A DNA stretch of 64,000 nt from Mycobacterium sp. GA-1199 (GTDB lineage: Bacteria > Actinomycetota > Actinomycetes > Mycobacteriales > Mycobacteriaceae). Each line of letters begins with the position of its first letter. Position 1 is the stretch's first letter. Made by a program: the position numbers and the translations under genes. The notes beneath the pieces are model-generated. The model ran no database searches, was not told the origin of the DNA, and worked only from the letters and a program-made list of their open reading frames with translations. Location: the NCBI RefSeq assembly GCF_001500045.1, contig NZ_LQIX01000034.1:62001-126000 (forward strand), given 5' to 3'. Of this stretch, positions 8,919 through 18,200 are shown one piece after another.

Positions 8919-9236
8919 ATGCTGATCGTTGCGCTCGTCCTCGCTGTCATCGGCCTCGCGGCGCTGGTGACGGCCGTTGTCACCAGCAATGAACTGATCG
9001 CCTGGGTCTGTATCGCGGCCAGCGTGATCGGTGTGGTGCTGCTGATCGTCGACGCGGTGCGGGAGCGGTCGGGCCGCAGGGCCGACACCGCCGCCGACGC
9101 GCAGACCGATGCCGACCCGGAGTACTACGAGGACTATCCCGACGACGAGACCGTGGCCGAGCAACCGGAGTACGCCGGTGCCGATGACGAGACCACGGTC
9201 GTCGAACAAGCCGACTCAGGCGAAGACCGCCGCTAA
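8919..9236 (+). CDS. Small two-helix membrane protein with acidic tail
   Basis: A 105-residue protein with two closely spaced hydrophobic segments (about 2-22 and 27-46), a short basic turn (RERSGRR), then a strongly acidic, Tyr-containing cytoplasmic tail rich in Asp, Glu and Ala. It follows wag31 by 25 bases on the same strand, as the Rv2144c-type protein does in M. tuberculosis (from memory). No enzymatic motif is visible. The function is unknown; co-transcription with wag31 suggests an envelope role. Confidence 0.8.
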   Translation: MLIVALVLAVIGLAALVTAVVTSNELIAWVCIAASVIGVVLLIVDAVRERSGRRADTAADAQTDADPEYYEDYPDDETVAEQPEYAGADDETTVVEQADSGEDRR

Positions 9237-9252
9237 TCCGTTGCGGCCCTTG

Positions 9253-9924
9253 CTAATTCCGGTCGGTTAACAGTTCGCGGACCTCGTCGTCGCTGACCTG
9301 ATGGAAGTCGGCGAACACCTGGCCGACGGCCTCGAAGCCCGGGGGCATGCTCGCGCAGACCACGTCGTCGGCTTCCCTGGCCAGCTCCCGGCACGCCGAC
9401 GGCGGTCCAACCGGGACCGCGACCACGACCCGAGCCGGGTTCTGAGCCCGCACGGCACGCACCGCGGCGAGCATGCTGGCTCCGGTGGCGATTCCGTCGT
9501 CGACGAGGATCACCGTCCTGCCCGCCAGTTGCGGCGGTGGCCGGTCGCCCCGGTAGGCCCGCTCGCGGCGGCTCAGTTCCTCGGTCTCGCGCGCGATCGC
9601 GGCCTGCATCGCCTCGTCGCCGATGCCCAGGTTGCGGACCAGGTTCTCGTTGACGACCACGCCGCCTCCGCTGGCCAGCGCACCCATGGCCAGCTCTTCC
9701 CACTGCGGCACCCCGAGCTTGCGGACCAGAAAGACGTCGAGGGGAGCCTCCAGCGAGCGGGCCACCTGCCAGGCGACCGGAACGCCGCCGCGCGCGAGAC
9801 CCAACACCACCACATCGTGACCGCGGTAGGACGACAACTCGCCGGCCAGAACCTCGCCGGCCTCCCGGCGATCCTGATACAGGCGTTTGCCGCTTCGGCG
9901 GGCGAGCCCGCTCCATCCGTTCAT
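9253..9924 (-). CDS. Phosphoribosyltransferase-family protein
   Basis: A 223-residue type I phosphoribosyltransferase-fold protein. The PRPP-binding loop is VILVDDGIATGASM, in the C-terminal half, and the N-terminus carries VVVLGLARGGVPVAWQVA and FLVRKLGVP. This is the group often annotated as a predicted phosphoribosyltransferase related to Rv2143, sometimes fused to dienelactone hydrolase in other genera. The substrate is unknown. I start at the ATG at 9924 (MNGWSGLARR). The open frame reaches further upstream but would run into the divergent neighbour's promoter. Confidence 0.85.
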   Translation of the reverse strand: MNGWSGLARRSGKRLYQDRREAGEVLAGELSSYRGHDVVVLGLARGGVPVAWQVARSLEAPLDVFLVRKLGVPQWEELAMGALASGGGVVVNENLVRNLGIGDEAMQAAIARETEELSRRERAYRGDRPPPQLAGRTVILVDDGIATGASMLAAVRAVRAQNPARVVVAVPVGPPSACRELAREADDVVCASMPPGFEAVGQVFADFHQVSDDEVRELLTDRN

Positions 9925-10018
9925 GACAGCCGCTTCGATGTGGGACCTTGTCAGACTACGACCGTGGGTACCCCACCCGGACGCAATCCATCGGCACGAC
10001 GGCGACGAATATCGAAAC

Positions 10019-11368
10019 ATGGGAATCGAATACGAGAGTGTCGTCGAGCACCCGCGCGACGAGGTGTTCGCCTGGTACGAACGACCCGGCGCGATGAGGC
10101 GACTGATCCCGCCGTGGCAGCCGATGAAGGTGATCGCCGAAGCGGGATCGCTGGCCGACGGGCGCGCGGTGCTCGGATTGCCGGGAGGTCTGCGCTGGAT
10201 CGCCCAGCACGACCCGGACCGCTACGACCCGCCGCATCGCTTCGTCGACGTGCTGTCCTCGGATGGGCCGGCCTCGTGGCCGCCGCGCCTGGTCGGCCGG
10301 TGGACCCACATTCACGAGTTCGGTGAAGCCTCCGGCGGCACCCGGGTGTACGACCGCGTCGAGGCGCCGGTGCCGGGGGCGGCGTTGCGGGGAATGTTCG
10401 TCTACCGCCACCGCCAGTTGGCTGACGATCTGGCCGCCCACCGCGACGCCGCCGGCGCCGGGCTGGCACCGCTCACCGTCGCGGTCACGGGTGCGTCGGG
10501 GCTGGTCGGCTCGGCGTTGACCGCGTTTCTGAGCACCGGAGGGCACCGGGTGATCCGGCTGGTGCGACGGGCGGCGACGGGTTCCGACGAGCGGCAGTGC
10601 AACCCCGATCGGCCGGACCCCGGACTGCTGACCGGGGTCGACGCGGTCGTGCACCTGGCAGGCGCGTCGATCGCCGGCCGGTTCACCGACGCCCACAAGG
10701 ACGCGATCCGCGCCAGCCGCGTCGAACCGACCCGTCGGCTCGCCGATGCGGCGGCCCGGACCGACAACGGCCCCCGAATGTTCATCAGCGCGTCGGCGGT
10801 CGGCATCTACGGATTCGACCGCGGTGATGCGGCGCTGACCGAGGAAAGCGTGGCCGGCGACGGCTTCCTGGCCGAGGTGGTCCGGGAGTGGGAGGCGGGC
10901 ACGGCTCCGGCCGCCGAGGCGGGGCTGCGGGTCGTCACCGTCCGGACGGGGATCGTGCAGTCCGCGCGTGGCGGCACGCTGCGGCTGATGCGACCGCTGT
11001 TCGCCGCCGGCCTGGGCGGCCGGCTGGGCGGCGGCAGGCAGTGGCTGGCGTGGATCGCGCTCGATGATCTGCTCGACGTGTACCTGCGTGCGCTCTACGA
11101 CGATCGGATGGCCGGTCCGGTCAACGCCGTGGCCCCGCATCCGGTGCGCAACGCCGACTACACCCGGACGCTGGCGCGGGTGCTGCGTCGTCCCGCCGTC
11201 GTGCCGGTGCCGTCGTTCGGGCCGCGGCTACTGCTCGGGGAGCAGGGGGCCCGCGAACTCGCCGAGGCCAATCAACGGGTGCTGCCCGCCGCATTGCAGG
11301 CGCTGGGGCATCGCTTCCGCCATCCGTCGCTCGACGGCGCGCTCGCTCACGAGCTCGGGCACGGTTGA
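10019..11368 (+). CDS. SRPBCC domain fused to TIGR01777-type epimerase (SDR)
   Basis: A 449-residue two-domain protein. Residues 1-150 look like an SRPBCC/START-like ligand-binding domain (MGIEYESVVEHPRDEVFAWYERP.., with the family's closing VYDRVEAPVPG..). Residues 160-449 form an extended SDR-type NAD(P)-binding epimerase of the TIGR01777/SulA-like family, with VAVTGASGLVGSALTAFL as nucleotide loop, VHLAGASIAGRF and SASAVGIYG. The substrate is unknown. The ATG at 10019 lies 94 bases from the divergent phosphoribosyltransferase gene, so a shared promoter region is likely. The 3' end overlaps the convergent amidotransferase gene by 22 bases. Confidence 0.88.
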   Translation: MGIEYESVVEHPRDEVFAWYERPGAMRRLIPPWQPMKVIAEAGSLADGRAVLGLPGGLRWIAQHDPDRYDPPHRFVDVLSSDGPASWPPRLVGRWTHIHEFGEASGGTRVYDRVEAPVPGAALRGMFVYRHRQLADDLAAHRDAAGAGLAPLTVAVTGASGLVGSALTAFLSTGGHRVIRLVRRAATGSDERQCNPDRPDPGLLTGVDAVVHLAGASIAGRFTDAHKDAIRASRVEPTRRLADAAARTDNGPRMFISASAVGIYGFDRGDAALTEESVAGDGFLAEVVREWEAGTAPAAEAGLRVVTVRTGIVQSARGGTLRLMRPLFAAGLGGRLGGGRQWLAWIALDDLLDVYLRALYDDRMAGPVNAVAPHPVRNADYTRTLARVLRRPAVVPVPSFGPRLLLGEQGARELAEANQRVLPAALQALGHRFRHPSLDGALAHELGHG

Positions 11369-12078
11369 CCCACCACGCGCGTCACGAAACCGTGTACGAG
11401 ACGTCGCACCCGGTTGGCCGCATCGTCTGCGAATATGCTTGTCTGAGAACGTAATTCGTCGTGGCTTAGACCGGACGCGGCGATCTCGCCGACTTCGTCG
11501 TCGGCCAACCATCGGTCCAGCAGCTCGAGGTCGACCTCGGGGTGAAATTGCAGGGCGAGCGTGCGGCCGAGCAGGAACGCCTGGGAAGCGGTGGCGGTGC
11601 GGGCCAGTTCGATGGCACCGGGCGGCAGTGTCCAGCTGTCGTAGTGCCACTGAAACCACCGGCCACCGGGCAGCAGCAGGGGATCGGTGGACTCGACGTC
11701 ATACCAACCGATCTCGGGTGACGGCGCTCGTGTGACCGTTCCGCCGAACGTCTGCGCCAGCAATTGGCCGCCGAAGCAGATGCCGAGAATCGCGATGCCG
11801 GCGGCGGCGCGGCGCATCATCGTCATCTGTTCGCCGACCCAGGTGCGGCGCAGCGCGTCGTCGTAGACGGGCCAGCGCGCACCCAGGGGAACGAGCACGT
11901 CGTAGTTGGTCGGATCAGGGAAAGTGACGTCGCGGGCCGGGAAGTGTGCGCGCTCGGCGGGTACCACCTCGAAGGTGTGGACGTCGAAGCCCGCGTCGAC
12001 GAACGCCTCGCCCAGCAGCGCCTCGGTCGCGATGGGGTCGTTGTAGAGGAACAGGGCTTTTGCCGTCACGCGCCCCAT
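11347..12078 (-). CDS. Class I glutamine amidotransferase-like protein
   Basis: A 243-residue stand-alone class I GATase-like protein. The nucleophile elbow is GICFGGQLLAQTFGG and the catalytic His-Glu pair is in LQFHPEVD, so the triad is complete. Such proteins resemble GMP synthase-type or gamma-glutamyl hydrolase-type amidotransferases used in small-molecule metabolism, and the acceptor is unknown. I use the ATG at 12078 (MGRVTAKALFLYND). It is divergent from the phospholipase D-like pair, with only 42 bases between starts. Confidence 0.85.
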   Translation of the reverse strand: MGRVTAKALFLYNDPIATEALLGEAFVDAGFDVHTFEVVPAERAHFPARDVTFPDPTNYDVLVPLGARWPVYDDALRRTWVGEQMTMMRRAAAGIAILGICFGGQLLAQTFGGTVTRAPSPEIGWYDVESTDPLLLPGGRWFQWHYDSWTLPPGAIELARTATASQAFLLGRTLALQFHPEVDLELLDRWLADDEVGEIAASGLSHDELRSQTSIFADDAANRVRRLVHGFVTRVVGQPCPSS

Positions 12079-12120
12079 TATTTCGCGCGTAGATCCCGTG
12101 TCGAGTGGGCATCCCACGGG

Positions 12121-13665
12121 GTGTCAGTGCTGGCCGAATGGTTCCTCACCGCCGGTGAACGCGGCAATCCCGACTGGGAGCTGCCCTCGTGGAGCGAGGG
12201 TAACCAGGCCGAGGCTTTGATCCACGGCGCGGCGTATTTCGACCGGCTCGTCACGGAGGTCGAAGAGCTCGGCGCGGGAGATCACCTGTTCTTCGCCGAC
12301 TGGCGCGGCGACGCAGACCAGAGATTGCGCGACAACGGCCCGACCGTCGCCGAACTGTTCCGCGCGGCGGCCGAACGCGGCGTGCTCGTCAAGGGCCTGA
12401 TGTGGCGGTCGTATCCGAATCGCTTGCAGTTCAACGAGGAGCAGAACCGCCATCTGGCCGAAACCATCGAGCGCGCGGGCGGGGAGGTGTTGCTCGATCA
12501 GCGGGTGCTGGTGGGCGGATCGCATCATCAGCGGCTGGTGTTGCTGCGCCATCCCGAGGAACCGGATCGCGACGTGGCGTTCATCGGAGGCATCGACCTG
12601 TGCCACTCGCGCCGTGACGACGCCTCGCATTGCGGTGACCCGCAGGCGGTGCAGATGTCGAGCCGGTACGGGGAGCGGCCGCCGTGGCACGACGTGCAAC
12701 TGCAGGTGCGTGGTCCGGTCATCGGCGCGCTGGACGTCACGTTCCGGGAGCGGTGGACGGCGCGGGCTCCGCTGGATCTGTTCAACCCGCTCGCGTGGCT
12801 GCGCGACAGGTTCGGTGGCGATTCGCGACGACGCCCGTTGCCGGACCAGCCACCGGACCCGCCGGCCTGCGGGCCGCACGCGGTGCAGGTGCTTCGCACC
12901 TACGGTGACGCGTTGATCGAGTACGAGTTCGCCAAGGAGGGCGAACGCAGTATTGCGCGCGGTTACACGAAGGCGATCCGGCGCGCCCGGCGCCTGATCT
13001 ATCTGGAGGATCAGTATCTGTGGTCCGAGGAGGTCGCCAACCTGCTCGTCGGCGCGCTGACCGAGAACCCCGAACTGCAGCTGGTGGCTGTCGTGCCCCG
13101 GTATTTCGATCTCGAGGGTGGTTTGGGCCGGCCACCGACGCTGGTCGGGCGCCAGCTGGCGCTCGACGCGTGCCGACGCGCCGCACCCGACCGGGTGCAC
13201 GTTTTCGATGTCGAAAACCATGAGGGCACACCGGTTTACGTGCACTCCAAGGTGTGTGTCATCGACGACACCTGGGCCTGCATCGGCAGCGACAACTTCA
13301 ATCGCCGGTCGTGGACGCATGACAGCGAACTGTCCTGCGCGGTGCTCGACGCCGATGACAGCTTCGCGCGCGATCTGCGGCTGCGGTTGCTGCGCGAGCA
13401 CCTCGATCGGGCCGAGGACGGTAGCCAAGACGAGGGTCTGCTCGACCCGGCGACCGCCGTCGACGAGATCGTCGCCTGTGCAGAGACGTTGGAAAAGTGG
13501 CATCGGTCGGGCCGCTCCGGGCCGCGACCACCCGGGCGGCTGCGGCCACACGAGAGCGAACGGGTCGATCCGCTGACGCGGCTGTGGGCCGAACCCGCCT
13601 ACCGGATGATCTTCGACCCCGATGGTCGCTCGTACCGCGACCGGTTGTTGCGGCGGCGCCCGTGA
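12121..13665 (+). CDS. Phospholipase D-like protein, tandem copy 1
   Basis: A 514-residue protein of the PLD superfamily (phosphodiester hydrolysis or transphosphatidylation via two HKD motifs). The C-terminal HKD is intact: HSKVCVIDDTWACIGSDNFN. The N-terminal one reads SHHQRLVLLRHPEEPDRDVAF, so the Lys of H-x-K is Arg here (codon CGG), which may weaken or abolish activity if the family uses it as acid. No signal peptide is visible, so it is probably cytoplasmic or peripheral. The start is GTG 12121 or GTG 12127. Its stop overlaps the GTG of a second, closely similar gene. Confidence 0.88.
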   Translation: MSVLAEWFLTAGERGNPDWELPSWSEGNQAEALIHGAAYFDRLVTEVEELGAGDHLFFADWRGDADQRLRDNGPTVAELFRAAAERGVLVKGLMWRSYPNRLQFNEEQNRHLAETIERAGGEVLLDQRVLVGGSHHQRLVLLRHPEEPDRDVAFIGGIDLCHSRRDDASHCGDPQAVQMSSRYGERPPWHDVQLQVRGPVIGALDVTFRERWTARAPLDLFNPLAWLRDRFGGDSRRRPLPDQPPDPPACGPHAVQVLRTYGDALIEYEFAKEGERSIARGYTKAIRRARRLIYLEDQYLWSEEVANLLVGALTENPELQLVAVVPRYFDLEGGLGRPPTLVGRQLALDACRRAAPDRVHVFDVENHEGTPVYVHSKVCVIDDTWACIGSDNFNRRSWTHDSELSCAVLDADDSFARDLRLRLLREHLDRAEDGSQDEGLLDPATAVDEIVACAETLEKWHRSGRSGPRPPGRLRPHESERVDPLTRLWAEPAYRMIFDPDGRSYRDRLLRRRP

Positions 13666-15203
13666 ACGTCGAGGAGTGGTTCCTGACCGCGCAGGAGCGG
13701 GGCAACCCCGCATCGGACATCCCGCCGTGGTGCGACGGCAACCGCGTCGAACCGCTCGTGCACGGCTCGACCTACTTCGACCAGCTCGCCACCGAGGTGG
13801 AGGCGCTTGCTGCGGGTGACTACATGTTCTTCACCGACTGGCGTGGCGATCCGGATCAGAAGATGCGCGACGACGGTCCGACCGTTCGCGAATTGTTCTG
13901 CCGCGCAGCAGAACGCGGTGTGGTGGTCAAGGGCCTGGTGTGGCGGTCGCATCTGGACGAACTGTCCTACAGCGAAGAAGAGAACCGCCATCTCGGTGAG
14001 CACATCGAGAAGGCCGGCGGCGAGGTCCTGTTGGACCAGCGGGTGCGGATCGGCGGTTCGCACCACCAGAAGCTGGTCGTGATCCGGCATCCCGGTGAGC
14101 CGGAGCGCGATGTGGCGTTCGCGGGAGGCATCGATCTGTGTCACTCGCGCAGGGATGACGCCTCGCACCGCGGCGACCCGCAGGCGATCGAGATGTCACC
14201 GCGCTACGGTGACCATCCGCCCTGGCACGACGTGCAGCTGCGGCTGCAGGGGCCTGTCGTCGGCGCGTTGGACATGACGTTTCGCGAGCGGTGGAACGAT
14301 CCGGCGTCGCTGGACATGCTGAACCCCCTGGCGTGGTTGCGCGACAAGTTCAGTGGCGCGGACATGACGGCCGACGAGCTGCCGGAGCAACCGCCGGACC
14401 CCCCACGGTGTGGTTCGCACAGCGTGCAGGTGCTGCGGACCTATCCGGACGCCCACTTCACCTACGACTTCGCGCCGCACGGCGAGCGCAGCATCGCCCG
14501 CGCCTACAGCAAGGCGGTGCCGCGCGCCCGTCGGCTGATCTACCTGGAGGACCAGTACCTGTGGTCGAAGCGGGTGGCCGACCTGTTCGCGGGTTCGCTA
14601 CGGGAGAACCCAGATCTGCATCTGATTGCGGTGGTGCCGCGCTACCCCGACGTCGACGGCCGGCTGGCGTTGCCGCCCAACCAGGTCGGCCGCTGGCAGG
14701 CCATCGAGACGTGTCACCGCGCCGCACCGGACCGGGTGCATGTATTCGATGTCGAGAACCATGAGGGCACACCGGTGTACGTGCACGCGAAGGTGTGCGT
14801 GATCGACGACGTGTGGGCGTGCTCGGGCAGCGACAACTTCAACCGGCGATCGTGGACGCATGACAGCGAGTTGTCCTGCGCCGTACTGGATTCCGACGGT
14901 GTGTTCGCCCGCGACTTCAGGCTGCGGCTGATGCGCGAGCACCTGGACCGGGCCGGGGACGGCAGCGAGGACGGCGGACTGGTCGATCCGGTCACCGCCG
15001 TGTCCGAGATCGTCGAGGCCGCTGAGGCGTTGGAGGCCTGGTATGCCTCCGGTCGACAGGGGCCGAGGCCGCCGGGCCGGCTGCGCCCGCACAAGGCCGA
15101 GCGGCTCGGGCTTCTGACACGGTTGTGGGCCGAGCCCGTATACCGGTTCATGTACGACCCGGACGGGCGGTCGTATCGGGACCGGCTGAAACGGCGGCTG
15201 TGA
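13662..15203 (+). CDS. Phospholipase D-like protein, tandem copy 2
   Basis: A 513-residue paralogue of the preceding gene, colinear from start (EWFLTAQERGNP against EWFLTAGERGNP) to end (PDGRSYRDRL). Both HKD motifs are intact: SHHQKLVVIRHPGEPERDVAF and HAKVCVIDDVWACSGSDNFN. The GTG start overlaps the copy 1 stop as GTGA, so the two are translationally coupled and may form a heterodimer or a catalytic/regulatory pair. An open frame extends upstream inside copy 1, but the paralogue alignment fixes the start here. Confidence 0.9.
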   Translation: MNVEEWFLTAQERGNPASDIPPWCDGNRVEPLVHGSTYFDQLATEVEALAAGDYMFFTDWRGDPDQKMRDDGPTVRELFCRAAERGVVVKGLVWRSHLDELSYSEEENRHLGEHIEKAGGEVLLDQRVRIGGSHHQKLVVIRHPGEPERDVAFAGGIDLCHSRRDDASHRGDPQAIEMSPRYGDHPPWHDVQLRLQGPVVGALDMTFRERWNDPASLDMLNPLAWLRDKFSGADMTADELPEQPPDPPRCGSHSVQVLRTYPDAHFTYDFAPHGERSIARAYSKAVPRARRLIYLEDQYLWSKRVADLFAGSLRENPDLHLIAVVPRYPDVDGRLALPPNQVGRWQAIETCHRAAPDRVHVFDVENHEGTPVYVHAKVCVIDDVWACSGSDNFNRRSWTHDSELSCAVLDSDGVFARDFRLRLMREHLDRAGDGSEDGGLVDPVTAVSEIVEAAEALEAWYASGRQGPRPPGRLRPHKAERLGLLTRLWAEPVYRFMYDPDGRSYRDRLKRRL

Positions 15204-15275
15204 CCGGGCTGCGCGGGTGAAATCTACGCGCTTGCGCTGATGTTTTGTCGATACGCGGGTCGCATGCTGGCTAGC

Positions 15276-18200
15276 ATGAGCGCACTCGAGTGGAGCGAAC
15301 TTGGTGTGAGCGGACTGCCGACCGGAACCGTGACGTTGCTGCTGGCCGACGTCGAAGGGTCGACGCGGTTGTGGGACTCGCAGCCCGAGGAAATGCGCGC
15401 GGCCATCCGGCGGCTCGACGCGACGCTGGCCGATCTCGTGATCATGAACAACGGCGCCCGTCCCGTCGAGCAGGGCGAGGGCGACAGCTTCGTGCTGGCG
15501 TTCGCGCGCGTCAGCGATGCGGTGGCGTGCGCGCTGGCCTTGCAGCGGGCGCCGCTGGCCCCGATCCGGCTGCGCATCGGCGTGCACACCGGCGAGATCC
15601 AGTTGCGCGACGAGGGCAACTACATCGGGACGACGATCAACCGCACGGCGCGGCTGCGCGATCTCGCACACGGCGGGCAGACGGTGCTGACGGGTGCGAC
15701 CGAATCCATGGTCGTCGACTATCTGCCCGAGGGTGCGTGGCTCAGCGACCTCGGATCGCATCCGTTGCGGGACCTCCCACGGCCCGAACGCGTTGTGCAG
15801 CTGTGCCACCCCGACATCCGCAACGACTTCCCGCCCCTGCGTACTGCCGAGGCCGCGCTGAGACACGACCTGCCCGCCCAGCTGACGCGATTCATCGGGC
15901 GCCGCACACAGATCGCCGACATCCGCGAGCTGTTGACCGAGAACCGGCTTGTGACGCTGACCGGTGCGGGCGGGGTGGGCAAGACACGGCTGGCCGTGCA
16001 GATTGCGGATCGTACCGATCTGCCTTCGGTCTGGTACGTAGATCTCGCTCCGATCAGCGACCCGGATCTCGTGCCCGTTGCCGTGCTCCGAGCGCTCGGG
16101 GTACCGGATCAACCGGGTCGCTCGACAATGGACAGCATCGTCGAGTTCATCGGCGAGCGTGCGGGACTCGCGGTGCTCGACAACTGCGAACACCTGCTCG
16201 AGGTCAGTGCCGAGCTGATCACCACTCTCCTGGATCGGTGTCCCGCGCTGCGGCTGCTGGCCACCAGCCGCGAACCGATCGGCGTCGAGGGTGAACTCAT
16301 CTGGCGAGTAGCGTCCCTGGTGATCGACGACGAAGCCGTCGAGCTGTTCGTCGACCGCGCCCGCCATGTCCAGTCGGATTTCACTCCCTCGGACAAGGAC
16401 CTCGCGATCGTCAGCGAGATCTGCCAGCGTCTGGACGGTATGCCGCTGGCCATCGAGTTGGCGGCCGCCCGGGTCCGCGCCCTGTCCGTGCGCGAGATCC
16501 TCGAGGGGCTGCACGACAGGTTCCGTCTCTTGACGGGCGGATCACGAAAAGCGGTGCGTCGCCAGCAGACCCTCAAAGCCTCTGTGGACTGGTCGCATCA
16601 GATGTTGACCGAACCCGAACGAGTCGTCTTCCGGCGCCTGGCGGCGTTCGCCGGGGATTTCGACCTCGAGGCGGCTCAGGCCGTCGCCGCGGGCGGAGAG
16701 GTCGAGCGCTTCCAGGTGCTCGATCTGCTGATGCTCCTGGTGGACAAGTCGCTGGTGTTGGCCGAAAGTTCCAGTGGGCGAGTGCGATACCGGTTACTGG
16801 AAACGGTCCGCCAGTACGCATTGGACAAACTCGGTGAGTCCGGTGAAGCCGATGTCGTGCGAGGCCGCCACCGGGATCACTACAACTCGATGACCGCTCA
16901 ACTCGAGGTGCCGGGATGCGCCGAGTATGAACGCCTCGTCTCACAGGCCGAACTCGAAATCGACAACCTCCGTGCCGCTTTCGCGTGGAGCCGGGAGCGT
17001 CAGGACATCGACGCGGCGTTGCGCCTCGCAAGCTCGCTGCAACCGCTGTGGCTCATGCGCGGACGGGTCAAAGAGGGGTTGTCCTGGTTCAACGGCGTGC
17101 TGAGCGATCCGGCGCTGGAGGGAGCGTCCGATGTGGTAGCCCGGCTCAGTGCGGTTGCCGATCGGGCGGTGCTCCACGCGTGGGCGGTCACGGTCGGCGT
17201 CACCGACGATCTCGAACTGGCCCTGGCGACGGCAAGGGAGCTCGACGACCCCGCATTGTTGCTTCGGGTGCTGGTGTCGTGTGTCGGGGCGGCCACGTTC
17301 GACGCCCAGGCGGCGTACCCGTACATCGATGAAGCACTGGATTTGGCGCGGAGGTTGGACGATCGGTGGCGACTCTGCCAGATCCTCGCGTGGAAGGCGC
17401 TCATTGCCATCCTCCTCGGAGATCCGGTGGCGGCCCGGGCGGCCGGCGAGGAGGGCCAGTCACTGGCCGAGGGAGTCGGAGACGTGTTCATGGCGCGCAT
17501 GAACCGTTACTGGGGCCCGGCGCTGGCGGCGTTCCAGCACGGCGATCTGAAGTACGGCACAGAGTCATTGCAGGCACTTCTCGCTGAGGCCGACGCATCA
17601 GGGGACGTGCTGCACGGCCTCCTTGCGCGTATCGGTCTTGCGCACGTATCTGTATCGACGGGCGACCCCGCCGCGGGTCGAAGTTTGGCCGAGGCGGCCA
17701 TTGAAACCGCATCCACGGTCGGTCCTTACCTCGAACCGTGGGCGTACGCGCCGTTGGCTTATGCTGCCCTCGCCGAGGGCGATCTGGAAGCGGCTGCCCG
17801 GGCGTGTGATTTGGCGTCGCAGCGCATCAATGCACAGCCCGAAACGGCGATAACGAACGTCAATCCACTGGCAGAGCTCGAACTCGCCAAAGGCGATCTG
17901 CGCGCTGCCAGAGAGTATTCGGATGTTGACGTGTCGCTGATGCATGGGTGGCATCTGGCGCGGGCCCTGGTGATCCGCGGTCGCGTCGCGATGGCGCAGG
18001 GTGAACTGGCTCAGGCCGATGAAGATCTGCGTCGAGCGCTCGACTGCATTGCCGGCCATCAGACCTATCAAATCGCGCCCGATGCCTTCGAGGTGCTCGG
18101 TGAGTTGACAGGTGCGGCCGGCGATCAGCGCAATGCTGCGCGGTTCCTCGGTGCCGCCGACGCTATGCGGGAACGCATGGGACTGGTCCGGCTCCGGGTG

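Noticed and set aside
12124..13713. Antisense 529-residue open frame opposite the first phospholipase D gene
   Set aside because: It mirrors a gene with clear HKD motifs; the antisense product has no domain and reflects codon bias of the sense gene.
14598..16514. Antisense 638-residue open frame across the second PLD gene and the cyclase regulator
   Set aside because: It spans two real genes and their intergenic region, and it has no RBS or recognisable motif.
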